A DNA stretch of 64,000 bases, from NCBI RefSeq assembly GCF_018255755.1, contig NZ_CP073766.1, positions 7,500,501 to 7,564,500 of the forward strand, read 5' to 3'. This stretch comes from Chitinophaga sp. HK235 (GTDB lineage: Bacteria; Bacteroidota; Bacteroidia; Chitinophagales; Chitinophagaceae). The notes under the pieces were generated by a model. The model was given only the letters and a program-made list of their open reading frames with translations. It did not search any database and was not told the origin of the DNA. The translations under genes and the position numbers were made by a program. This document shows positions 36,164 through 45,246 of this stretch, piece by piece (positions within the stretch are counted from its first letter, which is position 1; each line of letters opens with the position of its first letter).

Positions 36164-37320
36164 TGCTTATTATGGCAGGACTGGATATCAATAAATTAAA
36201 AACGCCGGCCCGGACAGTGGCTGCGCCGCCCGGGGAAACGAAGGAACCATCTATTCCCTGGTGGCAGAAGGATATACAATTGGGCAATGGTATGTCTGAT
36301 AAGATAAAGGCCGGCTTTTTTCTGCAGCTGTATACCCTTACAGAGGCCGGAGTCGATATCCGTTCTTCCCTGGAGCTGATCGTCAATCAACAGAAAAAAA
36401 AGAAGGTCAGGTCAATATTCCAAAAAATATATGAAGATATTATCGGTGGTATGTCTATCTCTCAGTCAATGAGAGCACAGTCATGTTTCACGGATTATGA
36501 AGTGTTAAGTATCGGTATTGGTGAAGAAACAGGTAGACTGGCCGTTGTCTTTAAGGATCTGTACAGCTTCTTCGACAGAAAGATCAAACAGCGCCGGCAG
36601 ATGGTAGGGGCGCTCACCTATCCGATGATCGTGGTGTTTGTGGCTATTGGAGCTATTGGGTTTATGGCGAATTTTATCGTGCCGATGTTTGCGGATGTGT
36701 TTAAACGGTTAGGTAACAGAGACCTGCCGGCTATAACCCAGCTGGTGGTATCCATTTCCGATGGCCTTAAAAAAACAGCCTGGTTATGGATGCTGGGTTT
36801 TGCTGCAACTGCTTATACTGGCTGGAAGTACCGGAAAACCATCTGGTTCAGACAGTACACCTCCCGCCTTATATTGAAAATGCCCGTGGTGGGCAGCCTC
36901 ACCTTAAAAATCCATCTGGCCAGGATGTGTAATTCCATGGCATTACTGATCAGCTCCCGGGTACCTGTTTTACAGGCTATCCAGCTGGTGAGCCAGATGA
37001 TACAGTTCTATCCGGTTCAGACGGCATTAAAGGAAGTAGAGACCGGTATCTTATCCGGTAAAAGCCTGCATGGCTGCATGCAGCAGTTTGATATCTTCCC
37101 GCCCAAACTGATAGCCCTGATAAAAGTGGGGGAGGAAGTGAACAAACTGGGAGATTTTTTTGAAAGGGTTAATGAGCAGTTTAATGATGAGATCATGCAC
37201 GAAACAGCCCTGATCGGCAATTTTATGGAACCGCTGATTATTATCTTCCTCGGTTTAGTCGTTGGCGTTATCCTGATTGCTATGTACCTGCCTTTGTTCA
37301 CAATGGGACAAACTTTCTAG
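36163..37320 (+). CDS. GspF/PilC-type inner-membrane platform protein
   Basis: 385 residues, close to the usual 400. Two repeated T2SSF domains are visible. The first begins FFLQLYTLTEAGVDIRSSLE and includes ALTYPMIVVFVAIGAIGFMA; the second begins LARMCNSMALLISSRVPVLQ and ends in EPLIIIFLGLVVGVILIAMYLPLF. Three membrane helices. It would be the cytoplasmic-face platform that couples the GspE ATPase to pilus assembly. ATG at 36163 overlaps the gspJ-like stop; an ATG at 36172 is also possible. Confidence 0.92.
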   Translation: MLIMAGLDINKLKTPARTVAAPPGETKEPSIPWWQKDIQLGNGMSDKIKAGFFLQLYTLTEAGVDIRSSLELIVNQQKKKKVRSIFQKIYEDIIGGMSISQSMRAQSCFTDYEVLSIGIGEETGRLAVVFKDLYSFFDRKIKQRRQMVGALTYPMIVVFVAIGAIGFMANFIVPMFADVFKRLGNRDLPAITQLVVSISDGLKKTAWLWMLGFAATAYTGWKYRKTIWFRQYTSRLILKMPVVGSLTLKIHLARMCNSMALLISSRVPVLQAIQLVSQMIQFYPVQTALKEVETGILSGKSLHGCMQQFDIFPPKLIALIKVGEEVNKLGDFFERVNEQFNDEIMHETALIGNFMEPLIIIFLGLVVGVILIAMYLPLFTMGQTF

Positions 37321-37331
37321 TACCCGGCGAA

Positions 37332-37805
37332 TTAAAGTTTTTTGATGGTAAAGCGTTTGCCTTTATATTCCACCGTCATGGATGCTGGTTGAATCGTCTT
37401 GATTTTAACATCGGTAATCATATCACCGGCTTGTATCATCTTTTCTTCACCACGGAAACTGGCAAAAGCTGCTTTTTTAGGTGCATCTGTATTGCTGATC
37501 ATACCATGATACTGGATAAAGTCTACAGAAATGGGCGGTGGCGCAGGTGCTGCGGGAACCACTTGTTGCGTGAGGAGGAGTGTATCCGTTTGTTCCATTT
37601 CTTTTTTGAGGAACGGATCAGGGTAATCCTCCAGTAGTATATAGTTGGCGGGTTTGGTAACTGGCAGGGATACCGTCGCCGGATTTTTAAAATACGCAGC
37701 ATCCTGTTTGTCTCCGGAGCGGGCATCTATTATCTTCCAGATGATAGTGCCCCAGATGGCCACAGTACCCACCAGTAACAGGTATTTGGTGTATTTGTTT
37801 TTCAT
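37332..37805 (-). CDS. GspC/PilP-like bitopic membrane protein
   Basis: 157 residues: one N-terminal membrane helix (YLLLVGTVAIWGTIIWKII), a Pro-rich linker (VVPAAPAPPPISV), and a small C-terminal beta domain (FIQYHGMISNTDAPKKAAFA, GDMITDVKIKTIQPASMTVE) like the homology region of GspC or PilP, which contacts the secretin. No PDZ domain. It is the last gene of the 13-gene minus-strand operon. Confidence 0.7.
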   Translation of the reverse strand: MKNKYTKYLLLVGTVAIWGTIIWKIIDARSGDKQDAAYFKNPATVSLPVTKPANYILLEDYPDPFLKKEMEQTDTLLLTQQVVPAAPAPPPISVDFIQYHGMISNTDAPKKAAFASFRGEEKMIQAGDMITDVKIKTIQPASMTVEYKGKRFTIKKL

Positions 37806-37807
37806 GT

Positions 37808-38773
37808 TTATTGTAAGGTAAAGTTCCTTTTTTCACCGAGGGTGCTTTCATTACCAGCTGCGTCAACAGCTTTCACCTGCCAGTATATTCTATCCCGGCT
37901 GGCACCTTTATTAAAGGAAACACTGGTGCCGGTCAAGGCCTGAGGATAAGTATTATCGAACAAGGTAGTGCCATCATTTTTATAAACATATAACATGTAT
38001 TTCACCACATCGGCGGTGCCGGACCATTCCAGTGTGATCGGCAGGGTAGCGTTCTGTAAGTTATCCTGAGGTGCTTTCAGTACGGGAGCAGCCGGCGGAG
38101 TCCTGTCGAGGATGATCGTAAACGTTGGTGAATATTGTGATACGGCGGTATCATTCTCTGCTCTCACCCGCCATTGGTAGGTGCCATCATTTTGGAACGT
38201 ATAGGTGTAGGTGTTAGTAGTCACATATTGGTCCAGTACAAAACTGCCACTGCTAAAGTTTTTGTCGTCGGCCTGCAGTTTGTATTTCCTGGCACTGAAG
38301 AGGGCCTGCCATGAAAAGGCCACTTTCGGATTGTTGGTCAGGAAGTTATCACCAGGACTGATGAGCTGAACTGCTTGCCGGCTCAGCGAGGCGGTGTCAA
38401 TAGCAATATTCCGGGTGACATAGGCCGACTGGCTGCTGCCGTTGACTGCTCTTACCCGCCACTGGTATTTTCCGGGAGACAGGGAATAGGTAAACTTGTT
38501 GCCTTTTATACTGCTGTCGAGTACAAATCTGACAGGCGCATCAAAATCAGGTGTTGCCAGCTGGAACTGATATTTCAGCGCAGCATCTACAGGCTCCCAG
38601 TAAAAAGTCTGCAGATAGTCGGTACTTTGTGCATGGTCAACAGGAGCCACCAGTTGCACCTGCACATTATTTAAGGATGGTTCTATCACTTCTGTACAGG
38701 CTACCATCAGTAACAACAATGGCAGTACGAAGTAGTATGCTGTTTTATGGAAGCGGTTCATCTTTTTTATCAT
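37808..38773 (-). CDS. Lipoprotein with three Ig/fibronectin-like domains
   Basis: 321 residues. Lipoprotein signal with Cys after LLLLMVAC. Three repeats follow at about residues 40-130, 135-222 and 228-320, each with the beta-sandwich marks (YLQTFYWEPV, KYQWRVRAVNG; VAFSWQALF, TYQWRVRAEND; ITLEWSGTAD, IYWQVKAVDAAG). It overlaps the upstream pilO-like gene by 29 bp (or 17 bp if the ATG at 38761 is used). Inside a secretion operon it may anchor or decorate the secretin or bind substrates (inference). Confidence 0.75.
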   Translation of the reverse strand: MIKKMNRFHKTAYYFVLPLLLLMVACTEVIEPSLNNVQVQLVAPVDHAQSTDYLQTFYWEPVDAALKYQFQLATPDFDAPVRFVLDSSIKGNKFTYSLSPGKYQWRVRAVNGSSQSAYVTRNIAIDTASLSRQAVQLISPGDNFLTNNPKVAFSWQALFSARKYKLQADDKNFSSGSFVLDQYVTTNTYTYTFQNDGTYQWRVRAENDTAVSQYSPTFTIILDRTPPAAPVLKAPQDNLQNATLPITLEWSGTADVVKYMLYVYKNDGTTLFDNTYPQALTGTSVSFNKGASRDRIYWQVKAVDAAGNESTLGEKRNFTLQ

Positions 38774-39308
38774 TTATAAGTTGAAGTTGCTGGAGGTAGA
38801 TATCAGCGGTTAACGCTACCGTATTATTGGTATTATCAACAGTCGTTTTATAATGCATGGCAGCAATTCTCGCTGGCAGCTGGCCTTTTTCGAAATCATT
38901 GACAAAATGAAGTAGTTGCCTGAAATTGCCTTCCAACGTGATCAGGCTGGTAGTGGCATATATCTTTTCATATTGAAACTGATTGAAAGGCCGGTAGTTC
39001 TTAAGTTTAATATGGTAAGTATTGCAGATACCGGTTACTTCTTTTAATAATAGCTGATCATTATCGGAAGACTGCCCAGGGGCCAGTGAAAGGACCATTT
39101 TGTTAATAATCTTTTCTTTGGCCAGCAATTGATGGTACTGCTCCATTTTTTGCTGCAATACATGTTCCGGCAGATAGTTTTGTTTATACTGCTGATAGAT
39201 ATTGATAGTATTACGAATGCCATATTGAAAGGTGGCTATCAGCAGTAATGGCACGCTGACAAGCAAAAGTTGAAGCTTTTTTTTCCCACTTAACTGATTA
39301 AATATCAT
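38745..39308 (-). CDS. PilO/GspM-like inner-membrane protein
   Basis: 187 residues: one N-terminal membrane helix (LQLLLVSVPLLLIATFQYGI), a coiled-coil stretch (LQQKMEQYHQLLAKEKI), and a ferredoxin-like periplasmic domain with TLEGNFRQLLHFVNDFEK, the typical PilO pattern. It would form the inner-membrane assembly platform with the PilN part of the neighbouring protein. Overlaps both neighbours. Confidence 0.78.
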   Translation of the reverse strand: MIFNQLSGKKKLQLLLVSVPLLLIATFQYGIRNTINIYQQYKQNYLPEHVLQQKMEQYHQLLAKEKIINKMVLSLAPGQSSDNDQLLLKEVTGICNTYHIKLKNYRPFNQFQYEKIYATTSLITLEGNFRQLLHFVNDFEKGQLPARIAAMHYKTTVDNTNNTVALTADIYLQQLQLINDKKDEPLP

Positions 39309-40516
39309 TTTAGGACTAATTCGATTTGAAATTGACCTGTTTCATCTTCTTTTTTGTACCAATACGTCAAAAGCTTTGCTGACGCGATAATATCGGTTTG
39401 CTGCAAATCATTGATCCAGTCATTCAACAGCCACGGAGTATTGCAGGTCCCGCCCACCAAAACCGTATCCTTTTGAAACCTGGGCATATCTCCTCCTTTT
39501 GTCTGATCACTTAAAGGAAAAATAGTGAGTGTCTGTAAGGTGACTTCTTCGGGTACTGACATCGCTATTTTATCAGCAATCTCGCTGATGATGGTTTGTT
39601 TGGTCCAGCCTATCGTCTCCAGAAACTGCTCTTTCTTGTGTATTTGTTGTTGAAGGGTATCGAAGTTATTTAGTTTCTTCTGGTACAGTTCGTGATTATT
39701 ACTGGTTTGCTGCGCTAAGGTGTAATAATGCTGAAATAGCAGGAAATTAATGAGCAGAATGAGAAAAATAACGGTAAGTGAACCTACGCCAACGAAGTTA
39801 AAAAGGCGTTGATATCGTAGCTCTTTTTTATTGCCGGAAATTGTTTCCTGGATAATCAGGCCATCCTGGAATCCATCGAGTAGTGCATGCGCTGCCACCG
39901 CAAAGGCCGGTAATAAGTTGCTTTTGACAGACTGGTCGCCGATCAGTATTTCCGGGTGTATGATGGAGGGGCCGGCTTCTTGCATAGAAGTATATCCTGT
40001 TAATTCCTGCCGGGCGAGTTGCAGGCTGAAGGTGGTCGTATTAACAGCGGCACCGCGTTCTGTTTTAATATGTGCAGACAGGCCAGCGCTATAACTCAGT
40101 CCTATACCTGCACCTACTACTTTATAGCCGTTATCGGAAAACAGGGAGATCATTTCATCCAGCTGCTGCTGGCGTACCAGCGCAACTTCCTGTTGATCCT
40201 TACAGGAGAATGGTTGAAAATAAAAATCATTTTCATTCATCCCCGGAATAATGTTGGCTTTATCGTTGCTGGCAGGACGGTGAAGGATTCCTTTGCCGGA
40301 GATATTCAGTGCCACCGGAATATCTTTGGGCAGATGCTGGAACAGCGTTTCCCGGTTGCTGATGTTAATATATTCAGTACCTTTTATCAACAGATCTCCC
40401 TGCAACCGGACAATCACTGCATTTAATAACAGCGATTTATCAGGCATCAGGCAGATCTCCACGCCTGCAATGGATTTTATCCTGATATATTTATCCAGTA
40501 CGTTTTTCCACGTCAT
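39305..40516 (-). CDS. PilM-PilN fusion-like / GspL-like platform protein
   Basis: 403 residues. The first 230 residues resemble a reduced actin-like PilM/GspL cytoplasmic part (GVEICLMPDKSLLLNAVIV, VALNISGKGILHR, VVGAGIGLSYSAG). A single membrane helix follows (LTVIFLILLINFLLFQHYY, about residues 245-265), then a coiled coil and a PilN-like domain (VPEEVTLQTLTIFPL). Its layout equals GspL. It should recruit the GspE ATPase to the membrane. Overlaps the pilO-like gene by 4 bp. Confidence 0.75.
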   Translation of the reverse strand: MTWKNVLDKYIRIKSIAGVEICLMPDKSLLLNAVIVRLQGDLLIKGTEYINISNRETLFQHLPKDIPVALNISGKGILHRPASNDKANIIPGMNENDFYFQPFSCKDQQEVALVRQQQLDEMISLFSDNGYKVVGAGIGLSYSAGLSAHIKTERGAAVNTTTFSLQLARQELTGYTSMQEAGPSIIHPEILIGDQSVKSNLLPAFAVAAHALLDGFQDGLIIQETISGNKKELRYQRLFNFVGVGSLTVIFLILLINFLLFQHYYTLAQQTSNNHELYQKKLNNFDTLQQQIHKKEQFLETIGWTKQTIISEIADKIAMSVPEEVTLQTLTIFPLSDQTKGGDMPRFQKDTVLVGGTCNTPWLLNDWINDLQQTDIIASAKLLTYWYKKEDETGQFQIELVLK

Positions 40517-40519
40517 GTA

Positions 40520-42457
40520 TTAATAAATAATAGTGGGTTTGATAAATACCAGGGAAACTGTTTTGGAGGTACTTCTGGACCTGCTGCTGAATAACCACTT
40601 TAGTACCGGGATCCTGGAAAGTACAGGGATGCCGCCACCGGACTCACTTTTTTCATTTCTTTCAATACCACCCAGCACGACCATTTCCTCATTCTTTACG
40701 CGGATAATAGACTTAAACTTGCTGTTGGAGGAGGGGGGAGGTGCGTTGTTAGGCGGATCACCAATGAAGTCCGCTATCTTTACATCAATATTTAAAGTTA
40801 CCTGTTCATCGCCGGATACGATGGGCATAATGTCGATAGAGAGATTGGCTTCTACCGGAATATACTGCTGGGTGACCAGTGTTTGCGGGTTCAGCGATCC
40901 CATCACATTTTGTGTGCTGACTGTATAATAGCGTGTACTGCCAATACTCAGGTTGGCGACATGACCATTTAAGGTAGATAGTTTGGGTGTCTGCCGAAGA
41001 TCAATATTACTATTGCTTTCCAATGCACTTAACTGCACATAGAAGTTGGGGGTTACCTTACCCAGATTGAAGATATTGTTAATACCGATACGGCCCAGGA
41101 AGTCATTGATGGATCTGGCCCCGAAGGTATAATCCAGTCCACGTTCTCCCAGGAATGTTCCACCTGTTCTTACGGAATCTGAAACGCCTGCCCGGATGCC
41201 CGTTTTAACGGACTTCCCTTTTTTAACGTCCATAAGGATGACCTCAATGGTTATCATAGGCACTACTTTGTCGATCTGTTTGACAAATGCCTGGATCATC
41301 TCTATATCAGGAGCACTGCCGCTGAGCAGCAGGCTGTTAAGTTCCTTGAATTCCTTGACCTCCACGCCTTTCTTGAGTTCCGGAGGAAGCAGATGTATTA
41401 ATGAGTCCATGGAACGGTTCTGGAGCTGAAGGATTTTATAGGTGCGCAGTCCCTCATTCAGCCGGTTACCGATCATGTATATGTCCTTTTCTACGCGATA
41501 GGTGTATTCTGTTCCCTGAAAAATATACTGCAAAGCTTTCTCCAGCTCTATGTTTGATAAGTTGGCCGTGATATTTCCCTGGATGTCAGTATAAATAAAG
41601 TAGTTCATCCCCGTTTGATCTGCGATGTTTCTTAATACATCCCTGATGGGCATGGCATTTACATTCAGCGAAATCATTTTCCGCCCTGAATTATCATACT
41701 GTGCATCTATATTTCCGGAGGAGTTGCCATTAAATTTCCGGATGACTGTATTGCTGTTGGGAATGGGCTTGAGTTCCGGTTTAAGCAGTATTTTTTCTCC
41801 GTTGGCGAGTGGTTCAAGTACATAAACCTCATCGTTAGTTCTGGTAAACTTAAAGTTATTGGTGAGTGCCAGTTTTTCCAGTGCATTCGGGATGGGCAGG
41901 TCCTGTATATATCCGCTGACGGTTTTTCCAAAAAGATCCGGAACAACGACTACGTTTTTATTGGTTGTTACAGTAATTCTTTTGGCGACATTCATCAGGC
42001 TATCATTATGAAGGTCGAGGGTAATATTGCCGGTGGCATTGTTATAGTTAATCCGGAGTTCCTTGGGAGGAGGAGGCAGATTTTTATACGGGTCCTGGTA
42101 ATGCGTGATATAGATAATGTTTCCTGTAAAGTTAAAATCCAGGTTATATTGTTTGGCCAGATATATTAATACATTGGAAACCGTTTCGCCATCAAAGTAA
42201 TTGGTGACTTTTTCTGTCAGTGAGGGATCTATATTAAGATTGAGGCGGTGAGTATTGGCGATGCCACGGAGTACTTCCTGCAAGGTGCTGCCGGAAACGC
42301 TCAGGGAGGCTTTCTGACGAAGACCAGGTACATTTAAAGAGAGATCATTCAGGTTTTGTGTGAGGGTGGCAATACGGTCTTTCACCGGCACCTGCGCCAT
42401 GTTCGGTGAAATATGAAGTATGAAAATGCCTAGCAGTAACAGTATTATTTTTTTCAT
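40520..42457 (-). CDS. Secretin (GspD/PilQ family)
   Basis: 645 residues with signal peptide (MKKIILLLLGIFILHI). Three secretin/TonB short N-terminal-like domains follow (STLQEVLRGIANTHRLNL; SLMNVAKRITVTTNKNVVVV; PIRDVLRNIADQTGMNYF), then an N-domain (LNSLLLSGSAPDIEMIQAFV) and the secretin beta-barrel (LRQTPKLSTLNGHVANLSIG; EEMVVLGGIERNEKSESGGG; IPVLSRIPVLKWLFSSR). It forms the outer-membrane gate of the system. No lipobox and no extra S-domain for a pilotin. Confidence 0.92.
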   Translation of the reverse strand: MKKIILLLLGIFILHISPNMAQVPVKDRIATLTQNLNDLSLNVPGLRQKASLSVSGSTLQEVLRGIANTHRLNLNIDPSLTEKVTNYFDGETVSNVLIYLAKQYNLDFNFTGNIIYITHYQDPYKNLPPPPKELRINYNNATGNITLDLHNDSLMNVAKRITVTTNKNVVVVPDLFGKTVSGYIQDLPIPNALEKLALTNNFKFTRTNDEVYVLEPLANGEKILLKPELKPIPNSNTVIRKFNGNSSGNIDAQYDNSGRKMISLNVNAMPIRDVLRNIADQTGMNYFIYTDIQGNITANLSNIELEKALQYIFQGTEYTYRVEKDIYMIGNRLNEGLRTYKILQLQNRSMDSLIHLLPPELKKGVEVKEFKELNSLLLSGSAPDIEMIQAFVKQIDKVVPMITIEVILMDVKKGKSVKTGIRAGVSDSVRTGGTFLGERGLDYTFGARSINDFLGRIGINNIFNLGKVTPNFYVQLSALESNSNIDLRQTPKLSTLNGHVANLSIGSTRYYTVSTQNVMGSLNPQTLVTQQYIPVEANLSIDIMPIVSGDEQVTLNIDVKIADFIGDPPNNAPPPSSNSKFKSIIRVKNEEMVVLGGIERNEKSESGGGIPVLSRIPVLKWLFSSRSRSTSKTVSLVFIKPTIIY

Positions 42458-42476
42458 TATCTTATTGACAGTGGTA

Positions 42477-43901
42477 TTAATTGGTTAACAGCGAATAGAT
42501 TTCATCTATGGAAGTGTACCCTTTTTCAAAGAGGCTGAATGCATTCTCAGCAAGAGTCGATATTCCTTTTTCTTTTAACAGAGATGGTATATTGGTATTG
42601 GACTGTTTAATTTGTGTGGCCAGGTCACTGTCTATGTTGATAACTTCGTAGACCGCTTTTCTCCCTTTGTAACCGGTATTGTAACAATGCTCGCATCCTG
42701 TAGGCACATAGTGGGTATGTATTTTTTTATCCGGTTGGAATTTGGGAGGATATAAGGATTCATCAAATTCCTGTTGTGTTTTACAGTGATCACAAAGTAA
42801 TCTTAACAGGCGCTGGGCAACAGCTGTGTTAAGTGTATTGGCAACAAGGAAGGGAGGAATGCCCATGTCGGAGAGCCTGGATATGATACCCCATGCAGAA
42901 TTGGTATGGATGGTAGAAAGCACCAGGTGGCCCGTCAAAGCAGCGCGGATAGCCATGTTCGCAGTATCCGGATCACGTATTTCCCCTACCATGATGATGT
43001 CGGGGTCTTGTCTGAGAAAGTTCCGGAGCGCTGCCCCGAAAGTTAATCCGATGTTTTCCTTTAACTGCACCTGGTTAATACCAGCGAGCGTATATTCGAT
43101 GGGATCTTCGATCGTCAGGATATTTCTTGTATCCTTGTTCAGCAGTTTAAGTGTTGCATAGAGCGTAGTGGTTTTGCCGGAGCCGGTAGGGCCACTGATC
43201 AGCAAAAGCCCGTTGGGTTTTTTGATGCCTTCCAGATAACTTTGCAGTTCTTCCTGTGCAAATCCGAGTGTATCAAGATCTATATTGGTGGCATCATTGC
43301 TCAGGAGGCGAAGCACAATTTTTTCTCCGTGAAGTGTAGGGAGAACAGATACCCGGATGTCTGTTTTGACCTGCTGATATTCAAAGAAAATACGTCCATC
43401 CTGTGGCAGGCGTTTTTCCGCGATATCGAGGTTGGACATGATTTTTATCTTGTTAATCAGTGATGGGTACTGGTTTTTATCCAGTAAGTACCGCTGCACC
43501 AACATGCCGTCTATCCTGATCCTCACCCTGCAGATCTCTTCATAGATCTCGATATGTATATCACTGCTATGGAGGTTTTTGGATTCAGCAATTAAATGTT
43601 GTAGAAAATTGTCAGCATTTCCATTGTAAAACCTGTTCTGCAGCCTGCTGTCTTTTTGTTGTCTGGGATAGTGTTTTTCCAGCAATGTGCGTAGTTCCGT
43701 TTCTTCCGCTGGAATCAGGTGAATGTCTTCATTCAGCAGGAAGTTCAGCTCATGATGCAACCCTTCGTGATCAGCAGTACGGGCATAATAAAATGTTGGT
43801 TGTGCCCGGTCGGAGATGGCAGGAATGATCTTGTAATGCCAGGCTTGTTCTGCACTGATCACAGGAAGGCGGGCTACATCTATGGACAGTTTAACGGACA
43901 T
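42477..43901 (-). CDS. GspE/PilB-type assembly ATPase
   Basis: 474 residues. Walker A at about 237-244 (ISGPTGSGKTTTLYATL), Asp box (LTIEDPIEYTL), Walker B (DPDIIMVGEIRDPDTANMAI) and His box (TGHLVLSTIHTNSAWG). A C-terminal tetracysteine zinc element is formed by CDHC and CEHC near residues 381-410. The N-terminal region is short, without the full N1 domain. It powers pseudopilus polymerisation. It overlaps the prepilin peptidase gene by 11 bp. Confidence 0.95.
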   Translation of the reverse strand: MSVKLSIDVARLPVISAEQAWHYKIIPAISDRAQPTFYYARTADHEGLHHELNFLLNEDIHLIPAEETELRTLLEKHYPRQQKDSRLQNRFYNGNADNFLQHLIAESKNLHSSDIHIEIYEEICRVRIRIDGMLVQRYLLDKNQYPSLINKIKIMSNLDIAEKRLPQDGRIFFEYQQVKTDIRVSVLPTLHGEKIVLRLLSNDATNIDLDTLGFAQEELQSYLEGIKKPNGLLLISGPTGSGKTTTLYATLKLLNKDTRNILTIEDPIEYTLAGINQVQLKENIGLTFGAALRNFLRQDPDIIMVGEIRDPDTANMAIRAALTGHLVLSTIHTNSAWGIISRLSDMGIPPFLVANTLNTAVAQRLLRLLCDHCKTQQEFDESLYPPKFQPDKKIHTHYVPTGCEHCYNTGYKGRKAVYEVINIDSDLATQIKQSNTNIPSLLKEKGISTLAENAFSLFEKGYTSIDEIYSLLTN

Positions 43902-44430
43902 AATCGATGCAGTTTAATACCCAATGTTCATCAAAAAAATCGAAGGAAGGGCGTAACATCGCCTGAATAGTAAGTAACAACAGTAAAACAGACTGTATCC
44001 CTGCCAGCGGAACAGATTGTAGTGTAAATTTATTCCGGAAAACGGCGAATACAGCTGCCAGCAACAGACAGATGGCAAGGCTCACCACATGAAAAACAAA
44101 AAGGTTCAGCGGTGAAAAAGTAAAAATAAGGGCCAGATAAAGCAGCAGATCTCCCAGGCCGATGAAGCGGTCGATAATCAGATCAGTAGTCTTGTATCTG
44201 ATGGAAAAATAACATTGGAGTATCAGAAACTGTATGCCAACAAGAGCCAGATTGATTCCTGCCATACACAATAACGATGCAGGAGAAGCTCCAAATCGCC
44301 AGATGCTGCAACAGATATTGGCTATGATAATAGCCGGGAAAAACACCCAGCTAACTGCCCTGTCTTTGAAATCCTGAAAGGCAATGATGGCATAAATTAA
44401 AATTGGCAATAGTGTGATACAGTAGTACAT
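43891..44430 (-). CDS. Short A24 prepilin peptidase (GspO/PilD-like)
   Basis: 179 residues, about five membrane helices. The two catalytic aspartates of A24 peptidases are visible: Asp in IIAFQDFKDRAVSW (about residue 20) and Asp in the GxGD motif FIGLGDLLLYLAL (about residue 91). The N-terminal methyltransferase domain with its CxxC motifs is absent, so it is a peptidase-only form. It should process the three or four pseudopilins coded alongside. Confidence 0.83.
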   Translation of the reverse strand: MYYCITLLPILIYAIIAFQDFKDRAVSWVFFPAIIIANICCSIWRFGASPASLLCMAGINLALVGIQFLILQCYFSIRYKTTDLIIDRFIGLGDLLLYLALIFTFSPLNLFVFHVVSLAICLLLAAVFAVFRNKFTLQSVPLAGIQSVLLLLLTIQAMLRPSFDFFDEHWVLNCIDYVR

Positions 44431-44436
44431 TATTTA

Positions 44437-44853
44437 TTAATCCTTTACGGCTTCTATCAACCGTTTGTTGGCATCTATTTCCCATACATTGAAAGTGCCA
44501 TCTCCATCGAAATCAACAACAGCAGTGGCTCTGGCTTTAAAGTCATTGCTGGCTGCCTGTATGATCTCAATTTTATAATTGGCCTGACCTCCTTCTGTTA
44601 CCAGTTTTTGCTGTTCAAATGAGAGCTCAGTCAGATCCTTTGTATAGCGGGATTTTTCATAGAAAAAATTCTTTTCCAGCATGTGAATATGTTCCAGCTG
44701 TAACTTCGCTTCTGTGCTTTTCGCTTTGGTAATGAGCGGGAGCAGATTGGGTATGGCCAGGAGCACAAGTATCCCTACAATGATAAGTACGACCAATACT
44801 TCTGTTAGTGTAAATGCCTTTACTTTAGGTTGTGAATACTTTCTCTTTCTCAA
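44437..44853 (-). CDS. GspG-like major pseudopilin
   Basis: 138 residues. Basic leader ending KVKA, then FTLTEVLVVLIIVGILVLLA with Glu at +5. The C-terminal part contains a calcium-loop-like stretch (VVDFDGDGTFNVWEID). GspG is the main pseudopilus subunit, and known GspG proteins bind calcium near the C-terminus. Cleavage after Ala rather than Gly is predicted. Confidence 0.85.
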   Translation of the reverse strand: MRKRKYSQPKVKAFTLTEVLVVLIIVGILVLLAIPNLLPLITKAKSTEAKLQLEHIHMLEKNFFYEKSRYTKDLTELSFEQQKLVTEGGQANYKIEIIQAASNDFKARATAVVDFDGDGTFNVWEIDANKRLIEAVKD

Positions 44854-44886
44854 GGTACAGGATTTTAGCAGGTAAATTTAAGGTAA

Positions 44887-45246
44887 TTATCTGTTTAGAG
44901 GTTTGTTTATCAACATTTTTTTGTTTGAAACCAGTTGCCCTTGATAACTAACGGAGCCTGCAATGTATAATATCGCATTATTTCCCTGATAAGGAGTGAC
45001 CTCGATCCGTATGTTGAAATTATCGGTTTCATAGTCAAAAGATCCGATCTCAGGCGCCCTGGCGATGGCTTCTATCTTGCTGTTAAGCAGCAGGCGTCCT
45101 TTTTCTTTTTTCAATCCCAGCGAAGGCTGGATGGTATAAGCAAAAAAGCGCATGACTATTCCGAAGGCAATCAGAATAATCAGGAGGGCGACGATACTTT
45201 CGACGATGGTGGCCGCCTTTACGCGTTTTTTTATTAATTCAGCCAT
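44887..45246 (-). CDS. GspI-like minor pseudopilin
   Basis: 119 residues. The N-terminus KRVKAATIVESIVALLIILI fits a prepilin signal with cleavage after Ala10 and Glu at +5, but with Ala rather than Phe at +1. The rest is a small beta domain (NFNIRIEVTPYQGNNAILYI). It overlaps the end of the upstream gene by 13 bp. Assigned as minor pseudopilin by signal and position; the exact type (I or H) is not certain. Confidence 0.72.
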   Translation of the reverse strand: MAELIKKRVKAATIVESIVALLIILIAFGIVMRFFAYTIQPSLGLKKEKGRLLLNSKIEAIARAPEIGSFDYETDNFNIRIEVTPYQGNNAILYIAGSVSYQGQLVSNKKMLINKPLNR

